The notes under the pieces are model-generated. The model was not told where the DNA came from. It did no database searches and saw nothing but the letters and a program-made list of their open reading frames with translations. Both the position numbers and the translations under genes were made by a program. DNA of 64,000 bases from Ganoderma boninense. Its lineage: Eukaryota; Basidiomycota; Agaricomycetes; Polyporales; Polyporaceae. Where the stretch lies: positions 1 through 64,000 of the forward strand of contig CM035311.1 of NCBI GenBank assembly GCA_002900995.3, in the 5' to 3' direction. Shown piece by piece: positions 42,801 through 54,913 of this stretch (positions are counted from its first letter, which is position 1; every line of letters begins with the position of its first letter).

Positions 42801-43009
42801 TCTCCATGGATACGGCTGTTGAGATTCTTCAGCTGCTGGGGGGTCAGCCTGGCCTGGAGGATGCTGTCGGGAACTTCAAGGAACTCGAAAAGAACTGCGC
42901 CTCGCGGCTGTTGAGAGACGGGAGTGGTATCAACAGTCTCCAGCCTCTTTGGAGAGTGAGTGTCGATGGAACCGACGGGGAACTCTGATCTCTTTGACTG
43001 AGAGACCAT
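39827..43009 (-). CDS. Crinkler-like P-loop NTPase/nuclease protein, copy C
   Basis: The exon structure matches B. It starts at ATG 43009 (MVSQSKRSEFPVGSID). Walker A SSGSGKSRLIDM is near 42270, AWPPADDVI near 42110, and an exon from 41827 reads ICCARKLGATFVGASQHH. Walker B HILIYFDEAHTLARP is near 41575, FMACFGRPM near 41250, and the 3' exon runs to the stop at 39827. The C-terminus has RVDAFMPILFD and TGILIQFK, keeping the nuclease-like D...Q-x-K. Exon 1 is the most divergent of the three copies. The gene appears intact. No signal peptide is obvious, so an intracellular role is as plausible as secretion. Confidence 0.72.
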
Positions 43010-44020
43010 CGTGGTTGCGGAGAGAGTGTCAGAGACACCCTGAGCCTTGAGACAACTGAGTCGGCCCTGCGATTTTGGGCGCTTCAGGGGACCCTGCTTT
43101 TGCCACTGACCACCACCGGTCGAATATTCCGACACCCTCCCCATCGTCAAGCTGTGGCAACATCCAGCATCTCGTTCACAACATCCTCATGTATAAACTC
43201 TCCAGCTAATGTTTCCAGGTCCGCAGGACGCCGCTGTTCCAGGTCTGAAGAATGCCGGTGCACACGCCCTCGGATGGAGTGGACTAAGATGGATGGATCA
43301 TGGGTGGAAAGCCAGGTGCGACTTTGCTGGAGCCGAAGCATAGGGCAACGGGACGGACAAGGCGAATCGAGTCGGCGATGTACGTTTCTCCATCCATCCA
43401 CACAGTCACTGCGCACGCATCTCCTCCCACCTCGCCAGCGTCCTATGCGAGAGTGTGTTACCCGCCCTGCACCACCCACAGATAACCTCGTGCGGATTGC
43501 TCACCCGGATGAGCCGCATATAGTCAGCTTAGATCCGGCATCCGAGTCCTAAGTCGGAGGGTCCCTAGGCGGCACGCTCATGCTCGTGTGTGCAGTGTGC
43601 GCATTTCGAAACGCCGCGGACTTGCGGTGAGTGCGATTCTTAAGCCAATCTCCTTCACTATCCTTACATGGAGGCCTTGTGGCCGCGCTGGAGGCCGGGC
43701 ATGCGCGATGCGCATTGTGCAGGTTGGCGCTGTTTCGCCGTTTTGCGCTTAACTTCGCAGCATCGCGTTACGTTCTCGCTCAACACTGAGTTCAAGTAAA
43801 GTACACAGCGTGGACTCCCAATGCTGATTCGACCCGTCCCACTGGAAGGACCTTTGGAAGCGTTGCGGTGTCGCTGTCGAGTTGACCAATATATTGCCTT
43901 CCGCACTGGAACAACTGGGAATAGGTACTGAAACCCGACTTCAGACCACGACCGAAGTCCCTTAACCTACAAAGTTCCGCTCAGGCTGTCATCGCCCCCA
44001 GGTGCAGGCTGCAGCACCAG
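43010..44020. other. Duplicated spacer, unit 2
   Basis: Homologous to 37644-38405. It holds the shared exon-like block at about 43377-43627 on the plus strand (CCGCATATAG acceptor-like, GTGAGTGCGA donor-like) plus about 300 bp not obviously shared (43680-43960). I see no complete gene. Confidence 0.5.
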
Positions 44021-45817
44021 TCATGATACGACACGATCAGCGCACGACTCGGAATCACGGTCCTCCTCCTCGGGCTCGGAGTCGCACTCGGGCGACACGA
44101 GCACGAGCGAGCCCATCACCTTCTCCCAGTTCTCTGTGTTCATCGCGGGGAGGTGCATCGCCCGCCGGCTCGCCTGCTGGAGGTCGAGCAGGAAGTGCGT
44201 CACGAGGATCGACGTCGCCCTAGAGGCACGACGTTAAGTGAGGGTGAGGCCTGTCCTTCCGGAGCTTGAACAGAGGAAGAAAGCGGGACGCACGGTAGGA
44301 CATACATCGACGCGATGCTGTTGAGGTCCTGCGCGTCGAAGATCTCGGGCTGCCAATCGCGGATGAACGTGAGCATCGCCGTTACGGCCCATCACAACGA
44401 CCGTGGTTGGCAGGACACCGGCACCGTGACGTACCGGGACGAGGATTGAGATGAGGTAGACGGTGTTGAGGAGCAGCTGCGCCCTACATTCCGGGTCGCG
44501 TGAGCCTGACACAGAGCACCAACTTGCAGCGAATAGAGCACAAACACGAAGTATATCGTTCCTGAGGGGACATCAGCTGCCGGAACGCGCTCGAGGAACG
44601 TTGTGCATACCGTCTCGGAAGAGGATGTCGGATATTCGGGGGTGGCCGCTCTTCAGCTTCAGTCTGTGTCTGTACGTCGCGGACCACGTTATGTACAGCA
44701 CGACCAGGTCGGCCAGCACCAGCAAGAATCGGCTACCGACCATTCCTAGCATCAACGTCGAATGAACATGCAAGCTGCGCTCGTGCGAGCGGCAACGGCA
44801 TACCTCTGCGACAGATCTAGACGTCAGCATGCAGTCCAGTGGTAGCGATCTGGACGTACCCGCGGGGGCGTGACTTACATCTCCATGAGCAATATAGGAG
44901 CCTCGTACAGAACCTTGCATCCATCATCGGGGTGGGGAACAAATTGCAGCCAAGGGGCCAGGACCTAGGAGTAACGAACGTTGAGCCTCGGAGGAGGATC
45001 ATCTCACCATGGCCCACAACACCGACAGAAACCAACTCACCAGCGCCATTATACCTGGCGAAATCGAGACGAGGAACACGAGGATTCCCCAAGCGCGTTT
45101 CCCGCTGCTCGCCAAGGCATACGCCCGCATCGCCGAGAAGGCTATCAAAATGAACGAATGCATCGCGCGTTAGCCACAGACTGCGGCAGGTGAAACGGAC
45201 CGCACCTGCGACCGGGACGAAGAGAAGGTACTCTCCGATGCCGCCGACCACGATCTGCACGACGCACCTACAAGTTCAAGTTCCCGCAGTGAGCACCCCC
45301 GAGTTCTCGACGCGCGCCACACATTAACAGAACAGAACAGAACGACGTACACCTGAAAGAGTCAATCAGCACCATTCACCAGCAGTCCACCGCATCCACA
45401 GGCGACTCGGATGGTGGCGCTCACCTCGAAAGACTGCAGGTGTCTCCACCAGGGAGTCCACCAAGCAGCGCACAGCAGCGGCAGGTAGCGATTCGAGAAG
45501 AAGAGAACGGACGCCCCGGTGAGCCGCTGGCCCCAGAACAGCTCCACCTCCTGGTCCAGCGTGAGCAGGTACTCGAACAGCAGCCACACTGCCGAGCACA
45601 AGCCAGACGGGTTATTCGGGGCGACCACGCAGTAAAACAATGATGGGATGCTCACCGAACGCGGACGTCAGGCTGTAGTCCCGATTCGTGCTGTGTTCGT
45701 TCGCGGGGTACAAGCTGTTTAGGCACGATCGCGGATACCGAGCACAGACGGCGACGAGACGACGTCGCAGTCCGCAGCAGCAACTCGTAGCACTCACTGG
45801 GACGATGGAGCATCCAT
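44021..45817 (-). CDS. DUF6533 multi-pass membrane protein D2
   Basis: The many-exon gene starts at ATG 45817 (MDAPSSHTNRDYSLTSAF across the first intron). The DUF6533 core follows: WLLFEYLLTLDQEVELFWGQ...VLFFSNRYLPLL. Later exons give VVQIVVGGIGEYLLFVPVA, FSAMRAYALASSGKRAW, ILVFLVSISPGIMAL, RFLLVLADLVVLYITWSATY, LFRDG, QLLLNTVYLISILVP, FDAQDLNSIAS and FLLDLQQASRRAMHL, ending in an acidic tail (SEPEEEDRDSESC). Several hydrophobic segments suggest a seven-pass-like topology, the usual picture for these basidiomycete proteins, whose function is unknown. All pieces are in order and splice-compatible. Confidence 0.75.
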
Positions 45818-46640
45818 CTCTCTCCGGATCCAGACCGAGCCAAGCGGTGGTTATACAGGAAAGTCAGGCGAACGCCAGGAGACACGGCGGGTGGCGCGCG
45901 ACGGCGCGCAGGGGCTCGCAACCTGAACGAAGTCGCCCCAGGGGAGGCTTTATACCTGCATCGCGCATCGTGAACGCTGCATGACACTCAGGCTCCTGGC
46001 GCTCCTGACCAGTGACGGGGCCATGGTAACCGAGACGTGCTTCCCGATGGACGCAATCGTCTCCATCTGCTTCCTGTTGGAAGGGGACCACCCTCGAAGC
46101 TCTCCGTACCACCCGAAGACGACGGCCACATATCCACTGACGAACACCGCGTTGCGGTTCAGATTGTGGTGGTCCGCGGCCCCCGAAGCACGGAGTAGCA
46201 CGCGCGATGCGCACTTTCACGGAGCGACGAGCTCGAGGAAGGTGGATGCGAACATGAATAGAAACAGAAAGTTGACATCGTCAGGAGATACGTCAAAGAT
46301 GAGATGCCGACATGTCCACTGCCAGCGGGACCAGGGTTGTGGACGCCTGTGAGCGAGAACGAGGGGGGAGCGAATAGTAAGTAGGGAACACGATGCGGAT
46401 ATGTGACACGGAACAGAGCTTCGCGTGATGTCCAAACCACACGGCCATCTGACAGCGCTGAGCGGTGCGTGCAATCTTGCAATCGAAGTTACATCCCAGC
46501 CGCCTTCGACCCCAAGGACATCAACAGCTCTATTTCGAGAGCGAGCGCGCCTCGGGGACCCTCGGGGGTCTTCCTCCTTCGTGCTACAAGGTGAAACTGA
46601 AATGGCAAACTCGAAGACCGACCGCGCAAGCACGTCGACG
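45818..46640. other. Intergenic with possible membrane-protein exon remnants
   Basis: Minus-strand frames contain hydrophobic stretches (NFLFLFMFASTFLELV near 46240, AVFVSGYVAVVFGWYG near 46120) that look like transmembrane exons. I could not join them to D1 or D2. They may be remains of another paralogue. Confidence 0.35.
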
Positions 46641-48395
46641 TCACCGCTCGACGGTGGTCAGCGGCGCGCCCATGTGGTCCGAGCCGCGTTCTTCCTCGCC
46701 GTCGAACGAACTCAGAAGCGCGGCTGATCCCATCACGCGCTCCCAGTTCGACGCGTTGATCGGCTGCGAGCTCTGCCTGCTCGCGTGCTGGAGGTGGACG
46801 AGGAAGTGCGAGACGAGGACGGACGTCGCTCTACGGCGGGCGGCAAGCTCGGTCAAATTCCGGTGGGAGGCGGCGAGCGCTCGCGAAAGGGGGACGTACG
46901 GGAGGACGAGGACCGATGCGATGCTGTTCAAGTCCTGGACGTCGAAAACGGCGCGCTGGGCATCGGTGTCCAGAATCAGCATGCTAGTGGCATCATCAGC
47001 GCCCGGAGGGAAGCGTGAGTACGCACCGGGAGAAGCATGGACACAAGGTAAAGGGCATTGAGGAGCAGTTGCGCTCTGAAAGACACGTTACAGCGTTATC
47101 ACAAAGCGGCAGCAAACGCGCGAAGCATACATAAAATATATCGTGCCTGGGAAAGATGGATCAGCACTGCAACAACGCGACCGAAGGCCAACGGGTCGTG
47201 CTGTGCTCACCGTCTCTGAATATGATCCCGGAGATCGTCGGCATGTTGCACCGCGACTTCCAATGCCTGGACGTCGCGGACCAGGTGAGACTCAGCACCA
47301 CGACGTCGGCGACGACCAAGGATACCCTGCCCGCAAGCACCGCTGCGCACGAAAATTATGCGAAAACAAAGTCGGCGTGCGGTCCCAACGGGAGAGAGAA
47401 AAGAAAAAGCCGGAGGACATACATCTGCGTAAACCAACCCGACGTCAGCGTACCACGCGGTGGAGAGATCGACGCGGACGCGGGCTTACATCGCTTGGAC
47501 CACGAACGGGATGTTGAACTGGATGCGGCAGGCGGTCGAATGGGCCGCCTGGAACGAGATCCACGGGGAGACGGCCTATCCCAGCACGCGGATCAGCGCC
47601 TGCACGCATCATCCGCGATTGCGATCGAGAGGCACTCACCAGGGCGGTAAGACAGGGGGACACGGAGAGCAGGAACGTCACGGCGGCCCACTTGCCGTTC
47701 TTCCCGCTCAGCGCGTACGCTCGCAGCGCCGAGAAGGCTGGCGAGAGATCGCAGCCCTGGTCAGCTCGCGTCTCTGGCCTGAGGGAACGGCGGAGGATAG
47801 ACCATGATCTGATAGCACATACCCGCGACAGGGACGTACATCATGTACTCCATGAGGCCGCCGAGGACCTGCTGGACGACACATCTGGCGGGCGGGAGGG
47901 CGGTGGTGAGTCCATTTGTGTGTATGTGCGGGCGGGGGTGGAGTCTGCGAACATACTTACCCCTAGCGGCAAAGAATGTGCAAAGGTAGGTCAGCGCTCT
48001 GCACTTCAAGCCGTCGCGGAAAGGACTCGGACTCACGTTGAACGAGAGCGAGCGCCTCCACCAGGGAACCCACCAGAGCGAACAGAAGAGGGGCAAGTAG
48101 CGGTTCGACATATACAGCACGGACGACCCTGTGATCCTCTCTCCCCAGAACAGGGCGACCTCTTGCTCGAGGGTGATGCAGTATTCGAACAGAAGCCACG
48201 CTGCGCCGATCGGTTGAGTGTCAGCGAGCATGGGGCAACGGCGCAGGACCTCCCCGGGGCTCACCAAACGACGCGGTCATGCCATAGTCACGGACTATGC
48301 TGTGTACCCTCAGAGATCAGCACAGCGTGTATGCGCGCGGGTGAGCCGATGCAGAAGAGCACGCACTGGTCAGCGTCTGGTTGGGACTGGGACAT
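46641..48395 (-). CDS. DUF6533 multi-pass membrane protein D1
   Basis: It starts at ATG 48395 (MSQSQPDADQ, then VHSIVRDYGMTASF after a short intron). The core exon reads WLLFEYCITLEQEVALFWGE...VLYMSNRYLPLF. Following exons give CVVQQVLGGLMEYMMYVPVA, FSALRAYALSGKNGKW, VTFLLSVSPCLTAL, RVSLVVADVVVLSLTWSA, IIFRD, QLLLNALYLVSMLLP and FDVQDLNSIASVLVL, ending LVSHFLVHLQHASRQSS...TTVER at 46641. The architecture equals D2, with about ten short introns. It appears intact and is the donor-like relative of most of pseudogene D3. Confidence 0.78.
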
Positions 48396-49585
48396 CGTGC
48401 CGGACGACGGGAACAGGGAAAGAAGTGAAAAGGCGGGGCGGGCCGAATGGGCGCATGCAGACACGTCCAAACAGTGCCCGCGTGGCGTACTGGGGATGCG
48501 GGGAAGGGGAGAACCAAGGAGCTCGACGGCCTCTCATATTTATGCAGCAGATCGCTACGCGGGGCGCGGCGACCGGATGGCCCTGGGCCCGTGGGACACG
48601 CCGGAAGGCACACGAATGCGTACTCGGGTGCTGAGTATCCTCGCGATCTGCGTACGTCCCACGATGAGGCGCTCTACGCGGCATCAGACTATCAGCGGTC
48701 GTCATGAACATGCAGATAGAAGAGGATGGTCAGTGCGCGTACTGTGTCGCGACCACCCGTGACTAGTGACCAGTCGGCGCATATAAGAAGGCGTCTGGGT
48801 GGCTAGGTTACAGAGCACGCCGCCGCCTTCGGTGGGCGCTACGCTCTCGACACAGGCTTCGACGACCTTCGCGACCTTCTCGACCACATATCCATATCTG
48901 TCACATACAGTCGGACGGGGTGGTCATACGATCAGCTGTCTGAAGGGAAGCACGGAGAGGACGTATTAGACGTGTGCAGTCCGGAAGAGATGCACTCGTA
49001 GAAAAAAGCCTGCGACTCACAGGAACCCACAGAAGAAATGGAACATGCCGCTGATGAGCAGCGCCCTCGTCAGTTGATGTGGATTTTGTGCTCGGCCTAA
49101 TGGAGGAGTCTGTGGAGTTGGCCGAACAGATTAGGAATGCCAGCACGCGCTGGGAGAGGGTCTTGCGGCGATATCATAGTAACATGGGGAGGAGGACCTG
49201 GAATGTGGAGCAAAGGCCGCATCGCAAAGTGTTCAGGTCGCCGACATTGATGCCAACGGGAGTAGATGGCGAACTCCAGGATAACACCGGCACGGAGGGG
49301 AGGACAGATGGACTCGGAAGTGGAGGTGCTGAGGGTAAAGATAGTGCGAAAGCACTCACGATTGGCTGTGCGCAGAGCTTGTGCAACGGCGAGGCGCGCA
49401 GCCTCTTTATTATTATTATTATTATTAATTTCGCGTCAGAGCCTGCGCGGGAACACAAGACAGAGTACAGAGTCAGCGTGAGCCCGTCAGGACGACTACT
49501 ATCCCCGATTCGATTGACGGCTCAACAGCCCGGGGCCCACGGCGAAGCCAGCGTGTGGGGAGGCGACCCGCCTAAGGCGGGACGG
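48396..49585. other. Gene-poor stretch with a trinucleotide repeat
   Basis: No confident gene. A minus-strand piece near 49030-49085 (LTRALLISGMFHFFCGFL) is hydrophobic and may be a transmembrane exon remnant. Confidence 0.4.
49406..49428. repeat. (ATT)n microsatellite
   Basis: About seven tandem ATT/TTA units lie in otherwise GC-rich sequence. Confidence 0.9.
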
Positions 49586-50350
49586 CTATTCCGTATCCGA
49601 AGAGTCAAAAAGCTCTGAAGTGCTCAGAGATGGGGAAGGGGGGGACGGCGAGCGGCGGGGCGCGTTGACCGCAGGGGGAGAGTGCGAGCCTTCACGTCGG
49701 AAGTGCGCGCGGGATTTGCGGCTGGGACGGAGGCGTAAGAGGCGTCGGCGGAGGGTGCAGAAGGCATCGTGGGAGAGGTCATACTTGTGACCCCTGGCGC
49801 GGAAGGCCTTGGCGTAGCGTCGAAAGCGGGATTCCTGCTTGTATTCGTGGGCGAGCTCGATGAGCGGGAGGAGTTGGGAATCGAACACGTGGGTGTGCGC
49901 AAACTGTTTAAAGGCGTGCACTGCGTCGGCGGGGGAAAGGCGCGACGCTGGGTAGGGATCCACGTCCGGAAGGCGAGCCCGGGCACTACTGTGCCTCAAC
50001 GCCTGGTCTCCGGGAAATTGGGGAGGCGCGCAGCCTCAGAGTCCATTGACGACCCGCAACAGATCCAGACTAGAACGTACTTAGAGCTAGAAGCTTAGCG
50101 GCTACGGTCCCACGATCGATATCCGAGGACGACACTCACCTGGAGTACCTGTCCCTGACCCTGATGACGGTCGCCCTGTCGCCAATGCGTGGACTAGGAA
50201 AAGCGTCCTCTGCTTACTTGGAGCCGGCTCCGACCTCGTATATGCTTCTCTATGGCGCATAAGGGCTACGGCTGCGCTTTTGCTGTCCAACTTGCCTCTC
50301 TGAGTCTCTCCCCCAGCTCTCTGAACGGCGAAAGGCGAATTGATGGTCAT
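49586..50350 (-). CDS. Unrecognised two-exon protein (about 219 aa)
   Basis: Exon 1 (50350-50140) begins MTINSPFAVQRAGGETQ and exon 2 (50034-49586) continues in phase after a 105-bp GT-AG intron. Exon 2 contains a conserved-looking helical segment (DAVHAFKQFAHTHVFDSQLL, then RFRRYAKAFRARGHKYDL and RRRLLRLRPSRKSRA), followed by a Ser/Pro-rich acidic C-terminus. It is basic in the middle and could bind nucleic acid, but no family is recognised. The model rests on splice phase and a long open second exon only. Confidence 0.45.
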
Positions 50351-50864
50351 GGATCGTGACGGCCGCCGTTGGCATAGTGAGTCCAGGGAATGAAAGAGCA
50401 GATGACTTGAATGGTATTCTGCATGTGTGCAGTGCGTAAGTGCAAGTTGATCGTCGCTCTCACTCTGAGCGTTGGTCGCAGCATTTCGGTCCCACGTGGT
50501 TTTCCGGCGAACGCCGGCCCGCTAACTCCGGAGGAGAGTATACGAGACTCGGATGGGTCCCTCAGGTTTGTACTTATCTATGTCTCCTCGAGCTGCCGCG
50601 TATATTCGCTCATAGAGCCTTTTCAGGCCTCTCAAATCCACTCAATACATATTAACATCTATTTCTCGGTCGAGAGCGTCAGGCAAGCGCAAAAACGACC
50701 ACTCCCGTTTCTCATGCGGAACCTCAGGCTCAGGCTGCACAAATGAAACCAAGCTTGACCGCGACGGTACCCCCGTAGCCCCGAGTCCCGCGAGTGCCAG
50801 CTCGCGGCTCTCCCCCCATTTCCAACCCGAGACAAGTCCCTCTCCCAACGCTGCCGTCCCTCGC
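50351..50864. other. Intergenic, no gene seen
   Basis: This 514-bp stretch lies between the small two-exon gene and the 3' end of the first CAP gene. No supported feature. Confidence 0.4.
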
Positions 50865-51801
50865 TCAGGGCTGGACGTTCTGCCTGTTCCACGAAACCGC
50901 CATATCGTGATTTCCGCATATCAGCAAAGGTATCTCCACCAACCTCGAGCTCGGGGGCAGCAAGAAGGATAGGGATGCGAGCTGCGACGCACGGGAATTC
51001 GCCGATGACGTTCCCCGCGGGGTAATACTCGCACGCGAAGTACTTCGCCACCTGCGGCGGGCCACAACCGAAAACAAAAACAAACAGAATTCGCGTCAGC
51101 CAAATGTAAATGTATGCGTTTTTTCTCTCCGTCCACACAAGACAACGAGCAGACGACTCACGCCGTAGTCGGGGGGAAAGATCCCGTTGCAGTCCTGCTC
51201 GGCGCACCCGACCTGCATGCTGCTCTTCCACACGACCTGCGTGAAGTGCGACGGCGTCGGGTTCTGCGGGTCGTACTGCGCTGTTGTCCAGCGTCCACGC
51301 ATCCGGTCAGGTCAGCACATCCGTTGACGTTCGCGTTCATCCCGACTCGCGCCCCAACGCCGCCACGCCCCGCGCAAAGTTCAAACTGCAGACACTCACA
51401 CACTTCGTCCGCCCAGGACTTGACCGCCGCCGAGACGTCGTACGAGCCCCCCGTGCCCGCCGCGAGGTTCTCTGCGCACCCCGCCGTGAGCCTCATACAG
51501 TGATACACATACACGTGCACGGCCACGACGGCACCGATAACGCGACGGAGACGGAGACGTACTTACCGCCGTACGGCCCGAGCGACCCGCCCGAGTGCTG
51601 GAACTTGCAGCTGTCCACCCAGCGCTGCCCGGCGTCGGCGAGGGTCTGGTTCCACACGAGCGCGGTCGCGCCGTGCTGCGCGCGGACGTCGTTGTGCGCG
51701 GCGAGGTACGCGGCGATGTCCTGCGCGGAGGTCGCGGCATCCACTAGGTGGCTGGCGAGGAGGGCGAGAAGGACAAGGGGAAACGTGGTGAAGCGGGCCA
51801 T
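50865..51801 (-). CDS. Secreted CAP/PR-1-like protein (CAP1)
   Basis: Five exons start at ATG 51801. The first gives a signal peptide (MARFTTFPLVLLALLASHLV...) and AYLAAHNDVRAQHG, the start of the CAP domain. Conserved motifs follow: KFQHSGGSLGPYGG, ENLAAGTGGSYDV, HFTQVVWKSSMQVGCA and YFACEYYPAGNVIGEFP, ending QNVQP. His and Glu residues of the CAP cavity and paired Cys residues are present. Related fungal proteins are secreted and some bind sterols or other lipids. Intron positions match the second CAP gene at 61.3-62.1 kb, so they are paralogues. Confidence 0.88.
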
Positions 51802-54800
51802 CGTCGTCGTTGAGTGGGACGGGGCTGCGGTGGTTGTGGCCTGCACAAGTGAATGATGGGATAGAAAAGAATGTAGGCGGGTGCGAGAAGGAACGGAGGA
51901 GAGGGAGCTGGATCGAAGAGGCGCGGGAGGACAAGATCAAGTATTACAGAGCTGCGGCTGGCAATGGAGGACTTGCAGTGGGCTTATGGGGCCGTGGGCC
52001 GCATGGGCCATGGCCCGGTTCGAAACATGGATGCACAATGTAAGGCTGACCAACCCCCGGCTGAAGCTCGTCAGCCTGCGCTCCGAGCCTCGGGGCACGA
52101 TCTGAGCCTCGGACACTCGGACTGCGCGAACCTGGGGCGACGTGCGCCCGCTTTAGCCACTCGTGCCCGCCGTCGGCCGTTTCAAGCGTGGCCGAGACGA
52201 GCTCGAGGTCACGGAACGTGAATTCGAAGAATAAGTAGTAGGCCTGAGATCTCGACTCAAGCTATCGAAGCGCACGGAGGCAGGTCGTCTGCTCGTCTCC
52301 GGAGCCCAAAGGTCAAAGATAAGCATAAATCGGAGCTGAAAGAGAGGCATTTATATTCCACTCACCGAGCCACTCGATCGCAACTTAAGTACTTGAGCTT
52401 GAAGCGCTGGAAGCAGCTTTTGATGGGCATCGGCGGATGCAGTGCGGCTGCGACCAGTGGGATCACGCACTCAAGTTCGAGCATCCTCTGCTATCGGTCC
52501 TGGTCGACCTGCATCTGCTGCAGCGGCTATTTCTCCTTCCTTGTTGTCTGCTGTGCGACTGTTAGGAGGTACGAACGAAACGATCCCGCATATGTTGAAG
52601 GTTGACACCTACCTGGAGATTGCGACCGCATGACCGGCCACCAGAGCGCGGGACGCGGGGCAACAGGAATTGGACGATGTAAGCATGATGGCGAAGGGGA
52701 GATAACGTCGCTGCTATGCGCCGTGCTCGAACAGTCGTAGTTGTGAGTTAGTTCAACGCGAGTGGCTTGTTACCGCTACGCAGTCCCTTCTGGCAGGACC
52801 GAGGATACTTCGATGGTCAGGATTATTTACACGGGTGAGGAGTAGCGACCATACACACCTTCCGCTAACGGGGCCATTGCCCATGACGCGGACACCGCAA
52901 TCCCTTGAGGAGCCCACTTCCCGTACGACAGCGACTCGGGAGATACGAGTGGGATGTCCGTCACGCCACAACAGCGGCGTCCTTTAGCCCTGCTCCTCGA
53001 CATCGCCTGCTGTGTCTCGCAGCCTCAGACAGGCCACAGTGGAGTTGGGGACAGTGTTAGTCTTGAGGAATTGACACAGCCGCGCCAGACAGTCCTGGAA
53101 GGGAGGATTCGCCGGAGGCGGGGATCACACGGAGGCCGCCTGTGGGCGAGACTCCGAAGATAAGTAGATAAGGCAGATGGAAGGCGTCACAGGCCCGGGC
53201 TTACAGGGTTGGTAGCGCGTTTCACGATATCACGCCGGTGAGACATACGATGTCGACGGGCCCGTGGCCGTCGCCCAGCCCTGGCACTGTCACTTGGACA
53301 GGGCGGAGCATTCTATGTCTACGAGAGTTTGAGTGTTCATCGATGAATATGCGGAGGGAGTAGGGGGACAGGGCAGTCCCTCTGGCGAGCCCGAAGAGAT
53401 TGGGTTAGGACATAACTTCTAGCGAGATACATGGCGTAGCCCTCGGCGCGCCGAGCGTCGTTTCGTGGTGTTCTGATACAGACAAAGACTAAGGGACGCA
53501 AGAACGACAATCTGTGGGAAGCGTTCAGTCCCATCCTCCGAAAAACGTAGGGAGATGATAGTGTGCTCACAGTGTGAGAGCAGGTCTTCGATGCAGACGA
53601 GCCACCGCCGGAGGCTACGAACAAGCTATATGCTTCAAGTTCGACTCCCAGCGCACCTTCGCGTAAATCTGAGTATTATGTGGATTATTTGGGGGGTATC
53701 TTCATTCGTAGAGAGGTGAGCAGGTAAGCAAAGAGGGCGGTTATAGTGGCCATCGTGGTCTGCGAGCTTCCCAGCGAACTGCCAGCGAACGTTAGGTTTG
53801 GACCAAGCGAACGTCAGCTTCAAAGCCGATCTTCACAAACCGTTAAAACCCCGAAAGATATTTAGCGCTCCGTCGTCTTGCTGAGATTGAATTGAAATAT
53901 CTTATCGGCGCTAATCACCATAGCTCGTTCAGATAGCAGGCCCTCTGTTACCGACCACCATGCATCATGTCCCGCATGCCCATCCAACTCTTCCAAAAAG
54001 CCGCATGTTGTAAGTAGCTCTCAGTTGGATTATCATTTTGTTGCTGTTTTATTTACTGTTCATCCCCGGGTAGCAGAGCCCGTGGATATTCTACCCGGGA
54101 ATCGGACCGTATCGCTCAGTTCTTAGGCCAGGGCTCTAGGGCCTGTGCTGGAGGAGCTGCAAAGTACAGGTACGCACGCATATAGTCTGTGTGAGACCTC
54201 AGGGCCATCATTTTCAAGATGTCGTACCCTGACACCTCCGCATTCCGGCACCAATTTACCCACCAAATCCAGCGACTATGTTATCGCCTCTCGCGACCAC
54301 ATCATCCTACTGTTGAAGTGAGGCCATGTCCCTCATTATGGCACAGTCAGGACATGCCCCGCACAATTAATATCATTCAGGTCCGCCGTTTCCGTCAGAG
54401 ATGTTTTCATGAGCCTCGCGTATCTGTTCTTCCATTCGGTTAGTGCGTCATCTACCGCCTGCCTCCTGTGCGTTACCCACTCTGATGCCTTTATAGAGAG
54501 TCCTCTCGGTGGTACACTGCCGTTGGATCGTAAGTTCAGCCACAAAGTTCTGTCATTCCAGATGAGTCGTATACCGGAATAGAAGCCGCTTCCGCAGAGA
54601 AGTGACCGAACCTTCCCCACACCACGCAACACCACCAGCCCTCCTGCTACATATGTAAGTAAACATGTATCGAAGTTGGGTAACACCCGTGCAGGTGCCG
54701 GTCCTGCGATCGCCGTATTTTGCTAACCATGCTTGACTATCCTTGCAGATGCATCAGAACACCTCTGACCCCGGTGCGTCTGCACGGTGACGTCGCCGAT

Positions 54801-54913
54801 CACGGTAGGCCTGACTGAGTCCCATCTCTTCCTCGGGGTCTCCGATGGCTGCATCTCTATAAATACTGTCCCATGTCGCTCCCACATTCGCACCACACTC
54901 CTTACGCCTTTGC
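51802..54913. other. Gene-poor 3.1 kb
   Basis: I find only short frames without motifs or splice support. The stretch ends in the P450-1 promoter. Confidence 0.45.
54857..54865 (+). promoter_or_regulatory. TATA box of P450-1
   Basis: CTATAAATA lies about 50 bp upstream of the ATG at 54914, a good position for a core promoter. Confidence 0.55.

Larger units (their letters stand above)
34415..45817 (-). repeat. Tandem segmental duplication: (Crinkler-like + DUF6533) x 2
   Basis: Unit 1 is copy B plus spacer plus D3 (34415-39770). Unit 2 is copy C plus spacer plus D2 (39827-45817). Gene order, strand and spacer sequence are shared. The 132-aa Walker B exons of B and C differ at about six residues. 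The junction falls near 39.8 kb, where D3 is cut at its 5' side just before the 3' end of copy C. Confidence 0.75.

Noticed and set aside
53635..53660. Another B-box-like GTTCGACTC
   Set aside because: No matching A-box or stems upstream.
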